From positions 3,038,001 to 3,102,000 of the forward strand of contig CAXXKX010000003.1 in NCBI GenBank assembly GCA_963676655.2: 64,000 nt of DNA, read 5' to 3'. The translations under genes were made by a program, and so were the position numbers. The notes under the pieces were generated by a model that worked only from the letters and a program-made list of their open reading frames with translations, ran no database searches and was not told where the DNA came from. How positions within the stretch are numbered: the first letter of the stretch is position 1; each line of letters begins with the position of its first letter. This document shows positions 24,266 through 34,500 of the stretch, in pieces. The stretch is from G963676655 sp963676655 (GTDB lineage Bacteria; Verrucomicrobiota; Lentisphaeria; Victivallales; Victivallaceae).

Positions 24266-26548
24266 ATGCTATTAAATGGAAAAATCAACAGGAATTCGTT
24301 TTGTGCAGCTATGGCACTGCTCATTTTATGCTCAATCTCTTTCACGGCCTCAGCGCAATCGCTTTTGCTTGATGATTTTGAAACTGTCAAATGGAGTGGA
24401 GGAAAACAGGATACACAGCATGTCAAGCAGGGGAAGTATTCATATTGCTGGGATGCTGCCGGTCCGACCGGATTGATAAATACGAGATTGCCTGAAGACT
24501 GGTCGGCATATGCCGGACTAGCCTTTTGGTGTTATTCGGAAAATGCAACCGGACAAAAAATCCATATAATATTGCGATCTCCCGGACCTAACGGCAAAGG
24601 TGATTATTATCACGGCGCATTTGTTGTTAACTGGAAAGGCTGGAAGCAGGTTGCTATTCCGTTTCAAAAATTCAGAGCATCGCGCAAACCAAGCGGTTAT
24701 AATAAAATAACCGCATGTAGTATTATGAGTCGCTGGGGATTTGATCATCCAACCCCCGGCACCATCTTATATTTTGATGATATGCGCCTGGTTTCCGGTG
24801 AATATTTACAAGAATTTGCTGAAAAATTTCCGCGTTTGCTGCCGCCGCTTCCGGCAGTGCAGAAAGTTAACATTCCTGAAACTATTGTCATCCCGACTCC
24901 TAAAAGCATGAAGTTGACGAAAGAAACCGTAAACCTAGCCGTTAACGGCAAACCGGAATTCGCGGTGCTGATGGCGAAAGAGCCGTCGCGGGTTGAAATG
25001 ACCGCCGCCAATGAATTAATTGCCGGAATATCCGCACTGGCAGGAATATCCGCCAAAGCGGAAATCATCAAAGAAGGCGGCAAGCTGCCCGCCGTCCCAG
25101 TCATTATTCCGCTGGGCGTAAATTTGAAGATGTTCCGCAAATTCTCGGTAAGCCCTCCGGACAAAGCGGAAGCTTACTGTGTAAAAACGCTTAAGGATCA
25201 GGATAAGACTTATCTTTTTCTCGCCGGGAAAGAAAAGATTGGCGTATATTGGGCGGTACAGTCCGTTCTCCAACTGCTGAAAAAACATAATGGTTCCGTG
25301 CATATCCCCGGAGTGGAGATTTCAGACTGGCCGTCCTATGTCTGTCGCAATGTATCAGCCAGTTTTAAAAATGCCGGAAACCGGATGGCGGTAAAATACA
25401 AAATCAACGTTCTTACAAATCCATACTGGACTTTAGCAAAATGGTATGTTCCGGATGAAAAGTATAAAGCCATGTTATTTAAGCAGATTAAATTTGCCGT
25501 TATTCACGGTATAAATGTGTTGCAGCAGGTATGCCCGTATGAAGATAATAAAAAACACAGATTTATCAGATGTTCAAATGAAAAAGATATTAATATGCTG
25601 TATGACGCCTATAAACTGTCCCTTGATAAAGGCAGCCGTATTATTCAAATTTCTTTTGATGATCCGGCGGGGATTATTTCATCTTTTCCACCGGAGGATA
25701 AAGCTTTTTTCAAGAATAACCGCTTCAAGGCTCGCGCCTATCTGGTTAAACAAATTGCCGAACGCGTAAAAAAAGATTATCCGGGAACACTAATCATCGT
25801 AACTCCTGCCGAGCCGGCATATTATGGTAAAACTTCACCGGTCATTCCGTATTATGACACGGCTGGCGTTGACAAGGACGTTGCTGTCGTATGGACCGGC
25901 CCCAAAGGTGACATCTCATTTTCCCTGCCGGATGAAGTTGTCAAAGAGTTTGTCGCAAGCCTCAACGGTCGACGCTTTCTCCTGCATGACAATACGCCTG
26001 GGCAGGTATATGGCAAATTAGGCACAGGGCTTCATGGACTAATTATATTTGACCTGTATGCGGATAAATACGGCAAAAAACTATATAAAGATGCATACGG
26101 CATCCTCGCAATGATACGTTTTAATAGCTGGCGTTTGCCGGAATTGACCAATATCCGCGCGATTAATATCGCCGAGTACATGTGGAATGCGGAAAACTAC
26201 AACGCGGAAACTGCTTTAGGAGCGGCGATGGCGCGAGTTGCCGGAAAAAAAGCTGTCCCGTATCTCCTCGACTTCAAGCGCAAGTATATTCGTATCGTCA
26301 AAGTTTTCCCTGAATTATACCTTGATATGCGAAAAATACCGGAAGCGCAGCGAAAAAATTATCACATTACAGAAAAAGAATACGCGCAGTTGAAACCGGC
26401 CCTGACCGGCCTTAAAGCGGCTTTTGAAAAAGTGAAAAGTACCTGCCGCAGCAAAGCGCTGACGCAGGAACTCGGAGTCCTCTGCAAAAGAGCCGCAGAC
26501 AACGCATCATTGTTTAGCAACAATGATTTTTGTAACACTTTACCTTAA
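24266..26548 (+). CDS. Secreted GH84-like enzyme with N-terminal binding domain, copy 2
   Basis: 760 aa from the ATG at 24266, chosen because it aligns with the start of copy 1, has AAAGGA upstream and opens a signal peptide (ending about SFTASAQS); the in-frame ATG at 24209 would add 19 unlikely residues. The same domain order follows: binding domain, GH84-type N-terminal domain, barrel with IIQISFDDPAGI, AVVWTGPKGD and LLHDNTPGQ. Compared with copy 1 the ends are almost identical, while residues about 350-400 and the stretch after the DD pair differ most. The last residues (NNDFCNTLP) also differ. A tandem duplication with local divergence suggests related but not identical substrates. Confidence 0.75.
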   Translation: MLLNGKINRNSFCAAMALLILCSISFTASAQSLLLDDFETVKWSGGKQDTQHVKQGKYSYCWDAAGPTGLINTRLPEDWSAYAGLAFWCYSENATGQKIHIILRSPGPNGKGDYYHGAFVVNWKGWKQVAIPFQKFRASRKPSGYNKITACSIMSRWGFDHPTPGTILYFDDMRLVSGEYLQEFAEKFPRLLPPLPAVQKVNIPETIVIPTPKSMKLTKETVNLAVNGKPEFAVLMAKEPSRVEMTAANELIAGISALAGISAKAEIIKEGGKLPAVPVIIPLGVNLKMFRKFSVSPPDKAEAYCVKTLKDQDKTYLFLAGKEKIGVYWAVQSVLQLLKKHNGSVHIPGVEISDWPSYVCRNVSASFKNAGNRMAVKYKINVLTNPYWTLAKWYVPDEKYKAMLFKQIKFAVIHGINVLQQVCPYEDNKKHRFIRCSNEKDINMLYDAYKLSLDKGSRIIQISFDDPAGIISSFPPEDKAFFKNNRFKARAYLVKQIAERVKKDYPGTLIIVTPAEPAYYGKTSPVIPYYDTAGVDKDVAVVWTGPKGDISFSLPDEVVKEFVASLNGRRFLLHDNTPGQVYGKLGTGLHGLIIFDLYADKYGKKLYKDAYGILAMIRFNSWRLPELTNIRAINIAEYMWNAENYNAETALGAAMARVAGKKAVPYLLDFKRKYIRIVKVFPELYLDMRKIPEAQRKNYHITEKEYAQLKPALTGLKAAFEKVKSTCRSKALTQELGVLCKRAADNASLFSNNDFCNTLP

Positions 26549-26626
26549 AATGAATTGTTTTTTCAGGAGGAGCAACTTTTTAACTCTAAAAAATTACGTT
26601 TTTTTGAAACAAGAGGGATACTCATT

Positions 26627-29600
26627 ATGAAAACAGATATTATCAAGAATCTTCTATCTATTTTGATTTTAAGCATATATTGTTATGCAGGCGCTGTAGA
26701 GTTAAAATTGTTTGATGAGGATGTTAGTGGTTGGAATAATAGAGCAATATTAAGTTCAAACTATAAAGTATCCATGGATTTTTCCATGAAATGGGATAAC
26801 TATGGGACAGGAAATTCGCTTCTTAGTGTTTCAACTCCAACTCTTCCTAATGATTTAAGCCATTACACTACGATATCATTTTGGATGTACTCTCCCGGGA
26901 CTACTAATAGTGAATTTAATATTATACTGCACTCTCCAGATGGGTATTTTTACAAAATACATAACGTTGTTGATTGGCAGGGCTGGAAGAAGATAACATT
27001 TCCGCTCAGTTCTTTCAAAAAAGCTTATTCTGCAGATATAACAAATGTAATCGATATAAGTTTTTATAATTATGGATGGGACACGCAATATGTTCCAGGT
27101 GCTGAAGTATATCTTGACAGTATATACTTATCAGACGCGGACAATAATGAAGAGTTTATTTTGCTTGATGACGATAGTAGCTCATGGAGTAATTTGACAT
27201 TTTCTGAAGAACAGGTAAAACGTGGTGAAGCCTCCGGTAAATGGAATGCTTTTGGTGAGGCAAATTCCATTGTTGAAATATCGGGAAATGATATTCCGAC
27301 CGACTGGACAAATCTTTATTCGGTTTCATTCTGGGTATACTCTACAGCTGCAAGCGCTGCCAAAGTCAACATTATCATAAGCGCTGGAGAAAGTTACTTT
27401 TGTAAAACGCAGATCCCAGTCGACTGGGAAGGCTGGAAAAGGATTGAGTTCCCATTAAGTTCATTTGAGAATGCATATGGCACGGCGGACTGGGCGGATG
27501 TCAAGGCCCTGAAACTCTATAATTTTGGATGGGGGATAGCGCCCGTTGGGGATAGTGCCTTAAAGATATATTTTGATGATATAAGACTGAATTATTCCTA
27601 CAAAGTCTTTTTTGATGATAAGGTTTCGACATTCTTGAATACTACAAAAGAAACTGATAATGAATTAATTTGGAAAGGAAAAGCTTCCGCTTTGCTTGCT
27701 GGATTTGATACTTCAAATAAAATATACGAACTTTGCTCCCCGGAGATAACAACTGACTGGACTAATTACGATACTTTGTCATTTAGAATACATTCAAGTA
27801 GTGCATCAGGTTCTGCATTCAACCTTATCATAAGCGCTGGAGATAGTTACTTTTGTAAAACGCAGATCCCAGTCGACTGGGAAGGCTGGAAAAGGTTCGA
27901 GTTCCCATTAAGTTCATTTGAGAATGCATATGGCACGGCAGATTGGACGGATGTCAAGGCCATGAAATTCTATAATTTTGGATGGGGAATAGCACCTGCT
28001 AACAACGGAACTAAAATTCATATTGATGATATTGAGCTTTATAAAAGATCAACCTTTACGGGAATCAACTTTAGTAATATTATTAATGCAGCTAAGAACA
28101 GCGGAGACCCTCACTTGGATTTTCCAACCTTAATTAACCGTGGCTATGGACTGGTTACATTAAAAAGACCATATTCTTTAAATGAAATTATTACCTATGG
28201 AAATGAAGCAGGGCTTGATTTATGGGATGACAGATTGGATAATTTTCCTGATTCACATCCTAATAAGTTGATTTTTGGTTTGGCAATGGCAGATTGTCAC
28301 GCAAACTTCCCCATTAGAATGTTCGATGCTTCTTTGAGGGTTATTTCTGAAAATTGTCCAGACGCATTGAGTTATATCGTTTCGCAGCTTAGTGAGATTA
28401 CCGGATACAATACCGGTCGACCGGCATGGCATCCGCTCCAAAGGCCAGGTTGGACAAAATATGACTATAACGATTATACTCCTCTTGGAGAAGAAAACGA
28501 AGGAGAGAATGTTTGGCTTGCTACTGGGTGGGATTTATTTGCTATTATTGATACCCTTGTAATGGTTGGAGATCGTCTTGATGCTGAGTTGAAAGAAAAG
28601 TGTATTGAGTTCATAAAAGATGAGATTGATGTGATAGATAAATCATGGAACACATCTATGCCATGGTATTGTGCTTATCCGGGAAGCAACCAATTGGTGC
28701 TGCCCAATGCAGGGTTGCTTTATGCTTGTCTGTACACTGGAAGAATGGATTCTTCTTTCGGACTTGCAGTAAGAAATATATTGTCCACGTTGAATGTAAT
28801 GGGACAGGATGGAGCATCTTTAGAGGGATTCGGATATAATGATATGATTATGCCTTATGTTTGCAGAGCTGTAATGATGCTGAAGGATAATACAAAAATA
28901 AATCTTTTAAATAACGCGTTTCTCCAGAAAAATGGCGATTGGATAATTTCTCATCTTATGCCGGGGTATTATATGCTCAATGACTATGACGCTACTAAGC
29001 CCATATATGAAAGAATGCCTGAGTCTTTTGGAATGTTATCTGCATTATATAAGCGGCCAGAATATTTTTGGATTGGTGAAAACATTTACAATAATAATTA
29101 TCCATTTTATACTTTGACCAGGTTGCTTTATTTTTATAACAAGCAGGGACAGGGCTCTTCCGCTCCTTTACACTACGGTTATTATCCAAGCCGAAATCTG
29201 GTGTCATGGAGATCAGGCTGGGACAATGATAATGACATTGGGATATGGGCTAAGGGTTCATCCGCGAAAGACAGGCATTGTCATGATGATGCGGGGCACG
29301 TTACGATCATTAACGGGGCTGAGCAGGTATTGATTGAAACGGGTGTTTTTTCTTATGGAAATCTTGATAAAGAAAAATACCAATCTGTTACAGGTCATAA
29401 TGTGTTACAGGCTACAGCTGCTCCACAAGTGAGAGACTGTCTCTTGACTGTAAACAGTTTGGATAGTAATGGAGGAAACATTACTATTAATGCAACTCCG
29501 GCATATGAAGATGTTGACAATTGGCAGAGGAATATAGTATTTAACTCCTCAAGTGTCACAATAACGGACAATGTGGACCTCTCACAAAATAAAGTTGGCG

Positions 29601-29851
29601 GTGTTGATGAGTGGCTGCGTTTTCATACTGGCTCGCAAGAGCCGGTGACAATAAGTGGAAGTGGCTTGAATTGGACTGTTACATGGGGCAACAATCAAAT
29701 CACATTTGCTGCGAATAAAAGCATTTTAGTATCTCAAGTTGAGTGGGTTGATGGCACGCTTAGCCGCGCCGAGGGGACGCATTATTGCATTGTAATAAAG
29801 GTTGATGATGCTACTGATACCTTGAATATTGTAACGACTGTTTCCTGGTAA
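26627..29851 (+). CDS. Secreted heparinase II/III-like polysaccharide lyase with three N-terminal beta-sandwich repeats
   Basis: 1074 aa from the ATG at 26627 (GAGGG eight bases upstream and a signal peptide MKTDIIKNLLSILILSIYC directly after it). Three repeats of about 150 aa follow, opening LFDEDVSGWNN, LLDDDSSSWSN and FFDDKVSTFLN; they look like carbohydrate-binding domains. The rest resembles the alpha/alpha-toroid plus beta-sandwich of heparinase II/III-type lyases: GTASLEGFGY-like patch (GQDGASLEGFGYND), YYPSRNLVSWRSGWDNDND and DRHCHDDAGHVTIINGAEQ. Such enzymes cleave uronate-containing polysaccharides by beta-elimination. Coding is more AT-rich than the GH84 genes before it. The exact PL family is not determined. 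Confidence 0.75.
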   Translation: MKTDIIKNLLSILILSIYCYAGAVELKLFDEDVSGWNNRAILSSNYKVSMDFSMKWDNYGTGNSLLSVSTPTLPNDLSHYTTISFWMYSPGTTNSEFNIILHSPDGYFYKIHNVVDWQGWKKITFPLSSFKKAYSADITNVIDISFYNYGWDTQYVPGAEVYLDSIYLSDADNNEEFILLDDDSSSWSNLTFSEEQVKRGEASGKWNAFGEANSIVEISGNDIPTDWTNLYSVSFWVYSTAASAAKVNIIISAGESYFCKTQIPVDWEGWKRIEFPLSSFENAYGTADWADVKALKLYNFGWGIAPVGDSALKIYFDDIRLNYSYKVFFDDKVSTFLNTTKETDNELIWKGKASALLAGFDTSNKIYELCSPEITTDWTNYDTLSFRIHSSSASGSAFNLIISAGDSYFCKTQIPVDWEGWKRFEFPLSSFENAYGTADWTDVKAMKFYNFGWGIAPANNGTKIHIDDIELYKRSTFTGINFSNIINAAKNSGDPHLDFPTLINRGYGLVTLKRPYSLNEIITYGNEAGLDLWDDRLDNFPDSHPNKLIFGLAMADCHANFPIRMFDASLRVISENCPDALSYIVSQLSEITGYNTGRPAWHPLQRPGWTKYDYNDYTPLGEENEGENVWLATGWDLFAIIDTLVMVGDRLDAELKEKCIEFIKDEIDVIDKSWNTSMPWYCAYPGSNQLVLPNAGLLYACLYTGRMDSSFGLAVRNILSTLNVMGQDGASLEGFGYNDMIMPYVCRAVMMLKDNTKINLLNNAFLQKNGDWIISHLMPGYYMLNDYDATKPIYERMPESFGMLSALYKRPEYFWIGENIYNNNYPFYTLTRLLYFYNKQGQGSSAPLHYGYYPSRNLVSWRSGWDNDNDIGIWAKGSSAKDRHCHDDAGHVTIINGAEQVLIETGVFSYGNLDKEKYQSVTGHNVLQATAAPQVRDCLLTVNSLDSNGGNITINATPAYEDVDNWQRNIVFNSSSVTITDNVDLSQNKVGGVDEWLRFHTGSQEPVTISGSGLNWTVTWGNNQITFAANKSILVSQVEWVDGTLSRAEGTHYCIVIKVDDATDTLNIVTTVSW
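27372..27541 (+). repeat. Intragenic direct repeat, unit A (second binding domain of the lyase)
   Basis: About 170 bases nearly identical to 27825-27994, offset 453 bases (151 codons). It encodes the end of the second beta-sandwich repeat, including CKTQIPVDWEGWKR. Confidence 0.8.
27825..27994 (+). repeat. Intragenic direct repeat, unit B (third binding domain of the lyase)
   Basis: Partner of 27372-27541, with only a few substitutions, while the flanking parts of the two domains are much more divergent. This points to recent duplication or gene conversion inside the gene. Confidence 0.8.
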
Positions 29852-29900
29852 CATATCAAACATAGTCGACAATATCTTAAATAATCAGGAGCAAGAAAAA

Positions 29901-30050
29901 ATGACGAATGTCAAAACTTTGAGTAAAAACGCCGGAAAAAAGTTAAAAATATTTTCTGCGGAAGATCTACATAAGAACAAATCTATATATTTAAGGACAG
30001 AACATTCACAGACTATATTTTTCGGAACAACTCCGGACCGTCCGGAATAA
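29901..30050 (+). CDS. Possible 49-aa small protein upstream of the sulfatase remnant
   Basis: An ATG preceded by AGGAG about 8 bases upstream opens a frame of 49 codons (MTNVKTLSKNAGKKLKIFSA...) that ends 11 bases before the sulfatase start codon. Basic and without a membrane segment; no family recognised. It could be a real leader gene or the remnant of a larger one. The rest of 29852-30061 holds nothing else that I can support. Confidence 0.25.
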   Translation: MTNVKTLSKNAGKKLKIFSAEDLHKNKSIYLRTEHSQTIFFGTTPDRPE

Positions 30051-30061
30051 GGAGAGTTATA

Positions 30062-30641
30062 ATGCGACGTAAACCCAATATCATTGTATGTACGTGTGAC
30101 GAGCTCAGGGCTTTTTCCCTTGGAGCTTACGGAAATACTCAAGTAAAAACACCCAACATCGACCGCCTTGCCGGCGAAGGCTTATATTTCGAAAATGCCG
30201 TTTCCAATACACCATTGTGCGTCCCGGCACGCTCCTGCCTGATTTCAGGACAACACGCCTGGACTTGTACGGGAACGCAAAAAAAACATCGCCTCCGACA
30301 TTCCCGACAAGAACCGGATAAGGAACACCAGTTCCACTGTTGCGGAAGTACTTAAATCGCAGGCTTACAAAACCGCTCTGTTCGGGAAATGGCACATCTT
30401 CACCGATCCGATGGAGTTATGATTCGATTACGCGCTTTATCCGCTGGTTTACGAGCATTTTTCAAAACAAATTTATATTGAAAACAGCTCGACATGCGCA
30501 ATTGTCCGGGAGTTAGGCCCAGAATTTGAAATTGCAAAGTTGGAAACTTTTTCAGAAACACTAAAGGTGTACCAGCATTTTAGATTTACGCAATTCATCC
30601 GGATGCAGGTAAAAACACAGGAGAACAGAGCCTGGTTTTAA
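30062..30641 (+). pseudogene. Sulfatase (type I) remnant: frameshift, nonsense codon and truncation
   Basis: The start is well preserved: AAGGAG then MRRKPNIIVCTCDELRAFSL, the Asp-binding N-terminus, and the formylglycine-site motif LCVPARSCLISGQ (C-x-P-x-R). A run of eight A (30279-30286) marks a frameshift; the second frame gives STVAEVLKSQAYKTALFGKW as in sulfatases. A TGA at 30418-30420 interrupts before FDYALYPLVYEHFSKQIY. Sequence beyond about 30500 no longer looks like sulfatase, and the metal-binding C-terminal half is missing. The tail runs into the end of the convergent pseudopilin gene. Confidence 0.8.
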
Positions 30642-31435
30642 TCTCCTTTGGCGCGTGTCCACATACCCAGAGGGATATCGAGTGTACCGGTATGAGTAGT
30701 CCACTGGCCGGTCGTTTCAGTTGGCCTGTAACTTGCCGCATGTCCATCGCCAAACGCATAATTTGATGAGTTCATATGCGGCATCTCGGTATCAGTAATT
30801 TGAGTCGGATTGTCAATTACTGAAGAAGAAGAACCGCCAATGCGGTTTGTCGCACGATGAGATTCAGAGTAGACTATAGTACCGGACGCATCTTCAAAAG
30901 CAGCCTGCTTCAAAGACCAATACACCTGGTTTGTGTAGCTATGATAAACAACCCCGTATAGCTGGCTGACGGTTACTCCTGTAAGACTTGCAGGGCCTCC
31001 TCTGCCGGTAGGGGCGCCCCACTTTGCTCCATAGCTGCGATTCATTGCATATGACCTGGGAAAATAGGGAGCGGCCCGAGGGATCGTGTCTTTGGGACAA
31101 TGGAAGGTTTCTATTGGAAGATTTTTTGATTTATCGGTTATTCTGTCCACAGAATCCACTCCTCGCAAAAATGTATCGTATGCTTTATAGGTTCCGTCAG
31201 CCATTTTGAAAAACGACAATGGCAAGTAACCATCATAGCTGTCCGTATAAACTACTGTTGCTGTGCCAATTTGTTTGAGATTATTAAGGCAGCTTATCCT
31301 TTTGGCCGCTTCACGCGCGTTGTTGAGCGCCGGAAGCAGCATTGAGGCGAGGATCGCTATTATAGCGATCACGACGAGGAGTTCGATGAGTGTGAAAATT
31401 CCAAGGAAACTCATTGTGTGTGTTGATTGTTTCAT
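30638..31435 (-). CDS. Pseudopilin-like protein with prepilin N-terminal motif (second copy)
   Basis: 265 aa from the ATG at 31433-31435, chosen because GGAGG lies eight bases upstream; a longer start at 31450 has no such site. Leader MKQSTHTMSFLGI, then FTLIELLVVIAIIAILASM and the same globular domain as the protein at 18515-19306, with only scattered changes (for example SSSVIDNPTQ against GAAIVDKPTQ). The tail SNYAFGDGHAASYR is shared. It lies downstream of the 1346-aa glycosidase in the minus-strand cluster. Expected to be an inner-membrane or pilus-like protein processed by prepilin peptidase. Confidence 0.85.
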   Translation of the reverse strand: MKQSTHTMSFLGIFTLIELLVVIAIIAILASMLLPALNNAREAAKRISCLNNLKQIGTATVVYTDSYDGYLPLSFFKMADGTYKAYDTFLRGVDSVDRITDKSKNLPIETFHCPKDTIPRAAPYFPRSYAMNRSYGAKWGAPTGRGGPASLTGVTVSQLYGVVYHSYTNQVYWSLKQAAFEDASGTIVYSESHRATNRIGGSSSSVIDNPTQITDTEMPHMNSSNYAFGDGHAASYRPTETTGQWTTHTGTLDIPLGMWTRAKGD

Positions 31436-31507
31436 TTCTGCATCCTCCATTTTAAGGGTTATTGTTTTTCAAGCTAAATATTTACAGCAAATGATTGTCC
31501 AGAATTA

Positions 31508-34500
31508 TTATTTGTCTGCTTCCCTGACCAACAATATACCTGGCCATTGTTCGGGATTTTTATATGGCGACGTATTTTTTCCGGGAATATTAGACAAACC
31601 GCCTTTGGGCCCTTTGCCGTCATTGTCATTGATCATAAGTCCGAGCCTGAAGAAGGTATTTTCTTTCAGGTTAAGCGGGGCTATCAGCCGACGCGGGAAC
31701 GCTACTTCATAGACGTATCCGGTCGATGTCAGTTTCACGGCGGCTTTGACGCCTGGTTCGACCATGTTGGGTTTCGGGGCATCCAGGCCTCCGGCTATCT
31801 GTTGTTCCGGTGCGGCACGGCGATAGACATTGACTTTCCCTTTAGCAGAAGTCATTGAGATATCGTAGTTATAGTCGTTAAAGTCGAATGTTTCTTTACT
31901 GATGCGGCGACCGTTGTCGCCCAGGGTATCTATGTAAACCTGCAACGAATCTTTGGTCCAGTCGCTGGAATCATTCTTCATGGCCGGAAACCATGCTTTA
32001 TCGTCGGTAACGCCGACATAGAGATAGAGGAAATCACGATCCCAGGCAAGTTTGTATTCAGCACTGAAATCCGCTTTGCCGCCGTATGAATGTTTTACCG
32101 GCAGGCTGCGGGTGCCGCCGCTGGTTTTGAATATCTGCATATTCGAGAGTTTGATGGACGGGATATCCTTCCAATCATCCCCGTTCCCGTCAATTTTTAT
32201 CGGCTTATTTCTATACAGCGCCGCCTGAGCCCATAAAGCCAGGTCTTTTGAAACGCTACCCCCCTTGTCTTCGGTGACTTTGACCGGAATGGATATTTTA
32301 TTAATTTGTGATGCCGATATTTTTTGCGGCAAAGTTATTGTGACAGATTTTGACGTCATTTCCCTGATCGCCAGTTTTTCCCGGACCGGCTTGGATTCAG
32401 ATGTGATCTCCACCGTCCCGGTGAAATCCCTGCTGATGCGGTTATTGAATATGATTTCAGCCTGGGTTTGGTTTTTTAATTGCAGTGAGACGTTCAGCGG
32501 GAATTCATTGGAATTTTTGAGCCTGGCGTTTTTTAAGACGGAACAAAGCGTGTTAAGCGAACCGGCCTCCGTTCTGATGAATAATGGAAACGGGCCGACT
32601 GGAATAACCGCGCAGCCGTTTTTGTCGATTGAGGCCAAGACCTTGTTGCCCATCAGGTCGATGAATTCCGGGTTGAGACCGCTGAATTTTATCTCTGCTT
32701 CAGGGCTTGGTTCAAAACCGCGGTCCACCATGGGAACGTATGACCAAAGGGCCGCGACCGGGCGTTGTTTTTCATCCTCGAAGACATAGGCCCGGAGATT
32801 GGGGGCGAACCTGATATCCGCTTTGTAAGTTGCATTGCCCAGAATATGAGCCAGGGTATTCGGTATTTTCTGGAGTGCCAGCGGTGTCATTTCGGTATCG
32901 ATCGACATGTTGGTTCCGCCCCAGCCGTTGTATGATTTGATGTGATCGGCATATTTCAGCCCGACCAGCCAACTGCGGGCGTAATAGGCGGCGGCAATGC
33001 GCTCGCCCCAACCCATATCGTATGTTGGAGTTCCGCAGCGCCAATGGTCGGTCGAACAACCCTTGTGGGGATCCAGTCCCCATTCTTTTACTTGCCAAGC
33101 CCGGTGATATATCCCTTCATTCCAGTATATTGGAACTTCGTCATAACCATATTTATGCAAGACTTTGAGGAGCGTGACAGTGTCGGCATCAAGGTCAGGA
33201 GACTCGGGAACCCGGCGATACGGATGGATTGCAATAGCGTCAAACTTTATTCCCGGCCGGAGCTCACGAACACATCCCAGCCAGTTATCGATATCCCGGA
33301 TGCCGCCGTTTTTAAGCATATTGGCCGGGCCGCCGGTCAGTGCGAATTTTTTTGCCGGATCGGCTTTTTTCACTCCATCGTAACAAGCCAGGATGAATTT
33401 AGCGAACGACTTGTTGTCCCGGTCTGTCAGTACCTTGAATTTGCCTGCGCCGGAATTACATTCGCCATGTATGAACCATTCATTGACCCATGGATTGGCT
33501 TTAGCTAATTGATATGAAAGCTTCTCAATCTCATCTTTCAAGGCTTCGCTGTAAGGTTCGACCTTAAGTCTTTTCCTAAGCGCGTTTTGGAGTTGCAATA
33601 CAGAGTCTTTGCCTTTGGGCCCGCAACCTAACACTCCTGAACCTGTATTGCGGATACCGTATTTTGCGAACAGGTCATTCTGCAGTTTGGTTGTCTGGTA
33701 ATTGTTTGACCCGAAACCGAGGCCGCGCAAACGTCTCACCGATGCCTCGCCGCGACAGTTCCTTACATCGGATCCGCAAGCGAATAGTTCGCGATGCTTG
33801 AAATCTTTATCGATGAGCTTCATGATCGTCAGCCGGTAATAATCGGAATATTTTTTTCCGTCAGCAAAATTGTATTCAGCAGTGACAACGAAAACGCCGG
33901 TACCGAGTTTGCCGTCCAGCGGTAGCGTAATTAAAGCCTCTCCTGACGCATCGGTTTTAAACTGGGCTTTGCCGCCGGCAAGCTCTCTGTAGTAAAAATC
34001 TTTGACTTTGTAATCCACTGTGCCGGTCAGGTCTGGCGGTCCGTATATGCGAAGTTTTGCATTGACCTTTTGCTTGGGATCAAGAAAGTTGTCAGGATCA
34101 GAAGTTGTCAGCTCGGAGCCGAATGGACGGTTTGCAAATTCGGAGGCATGTTCATTTTCTTCAAGCTGCAAGTCGTCAATAAAGGAGTCGACTTTTTCCT
34201 TGTTGCTGTAATTTTTTACTTTGAACATGACTGTCGCGGCGGAGTTCGGGGCGGTGAAGGTAACGCTGTAACGTTTCCAGTCTCCAGTCAGCTTGAAGCT
34301 TTGATGTTTTGGAAATTTTCCCCACTGCGCGGTTACGCAGTTGAACTCGAGAATTTGTCCGGGGGCTTCTGACTTGGCATAGAAACTGAATGTATATTTA
34401 CTGCCTGGTTTGGTCGGGATCGTGAAGGTATTAATAAAGTTGGGATCCGGATATGCCTTCCATACGGAAATACGAAGGCTTCGCTTTCCGCTTCTAACGT

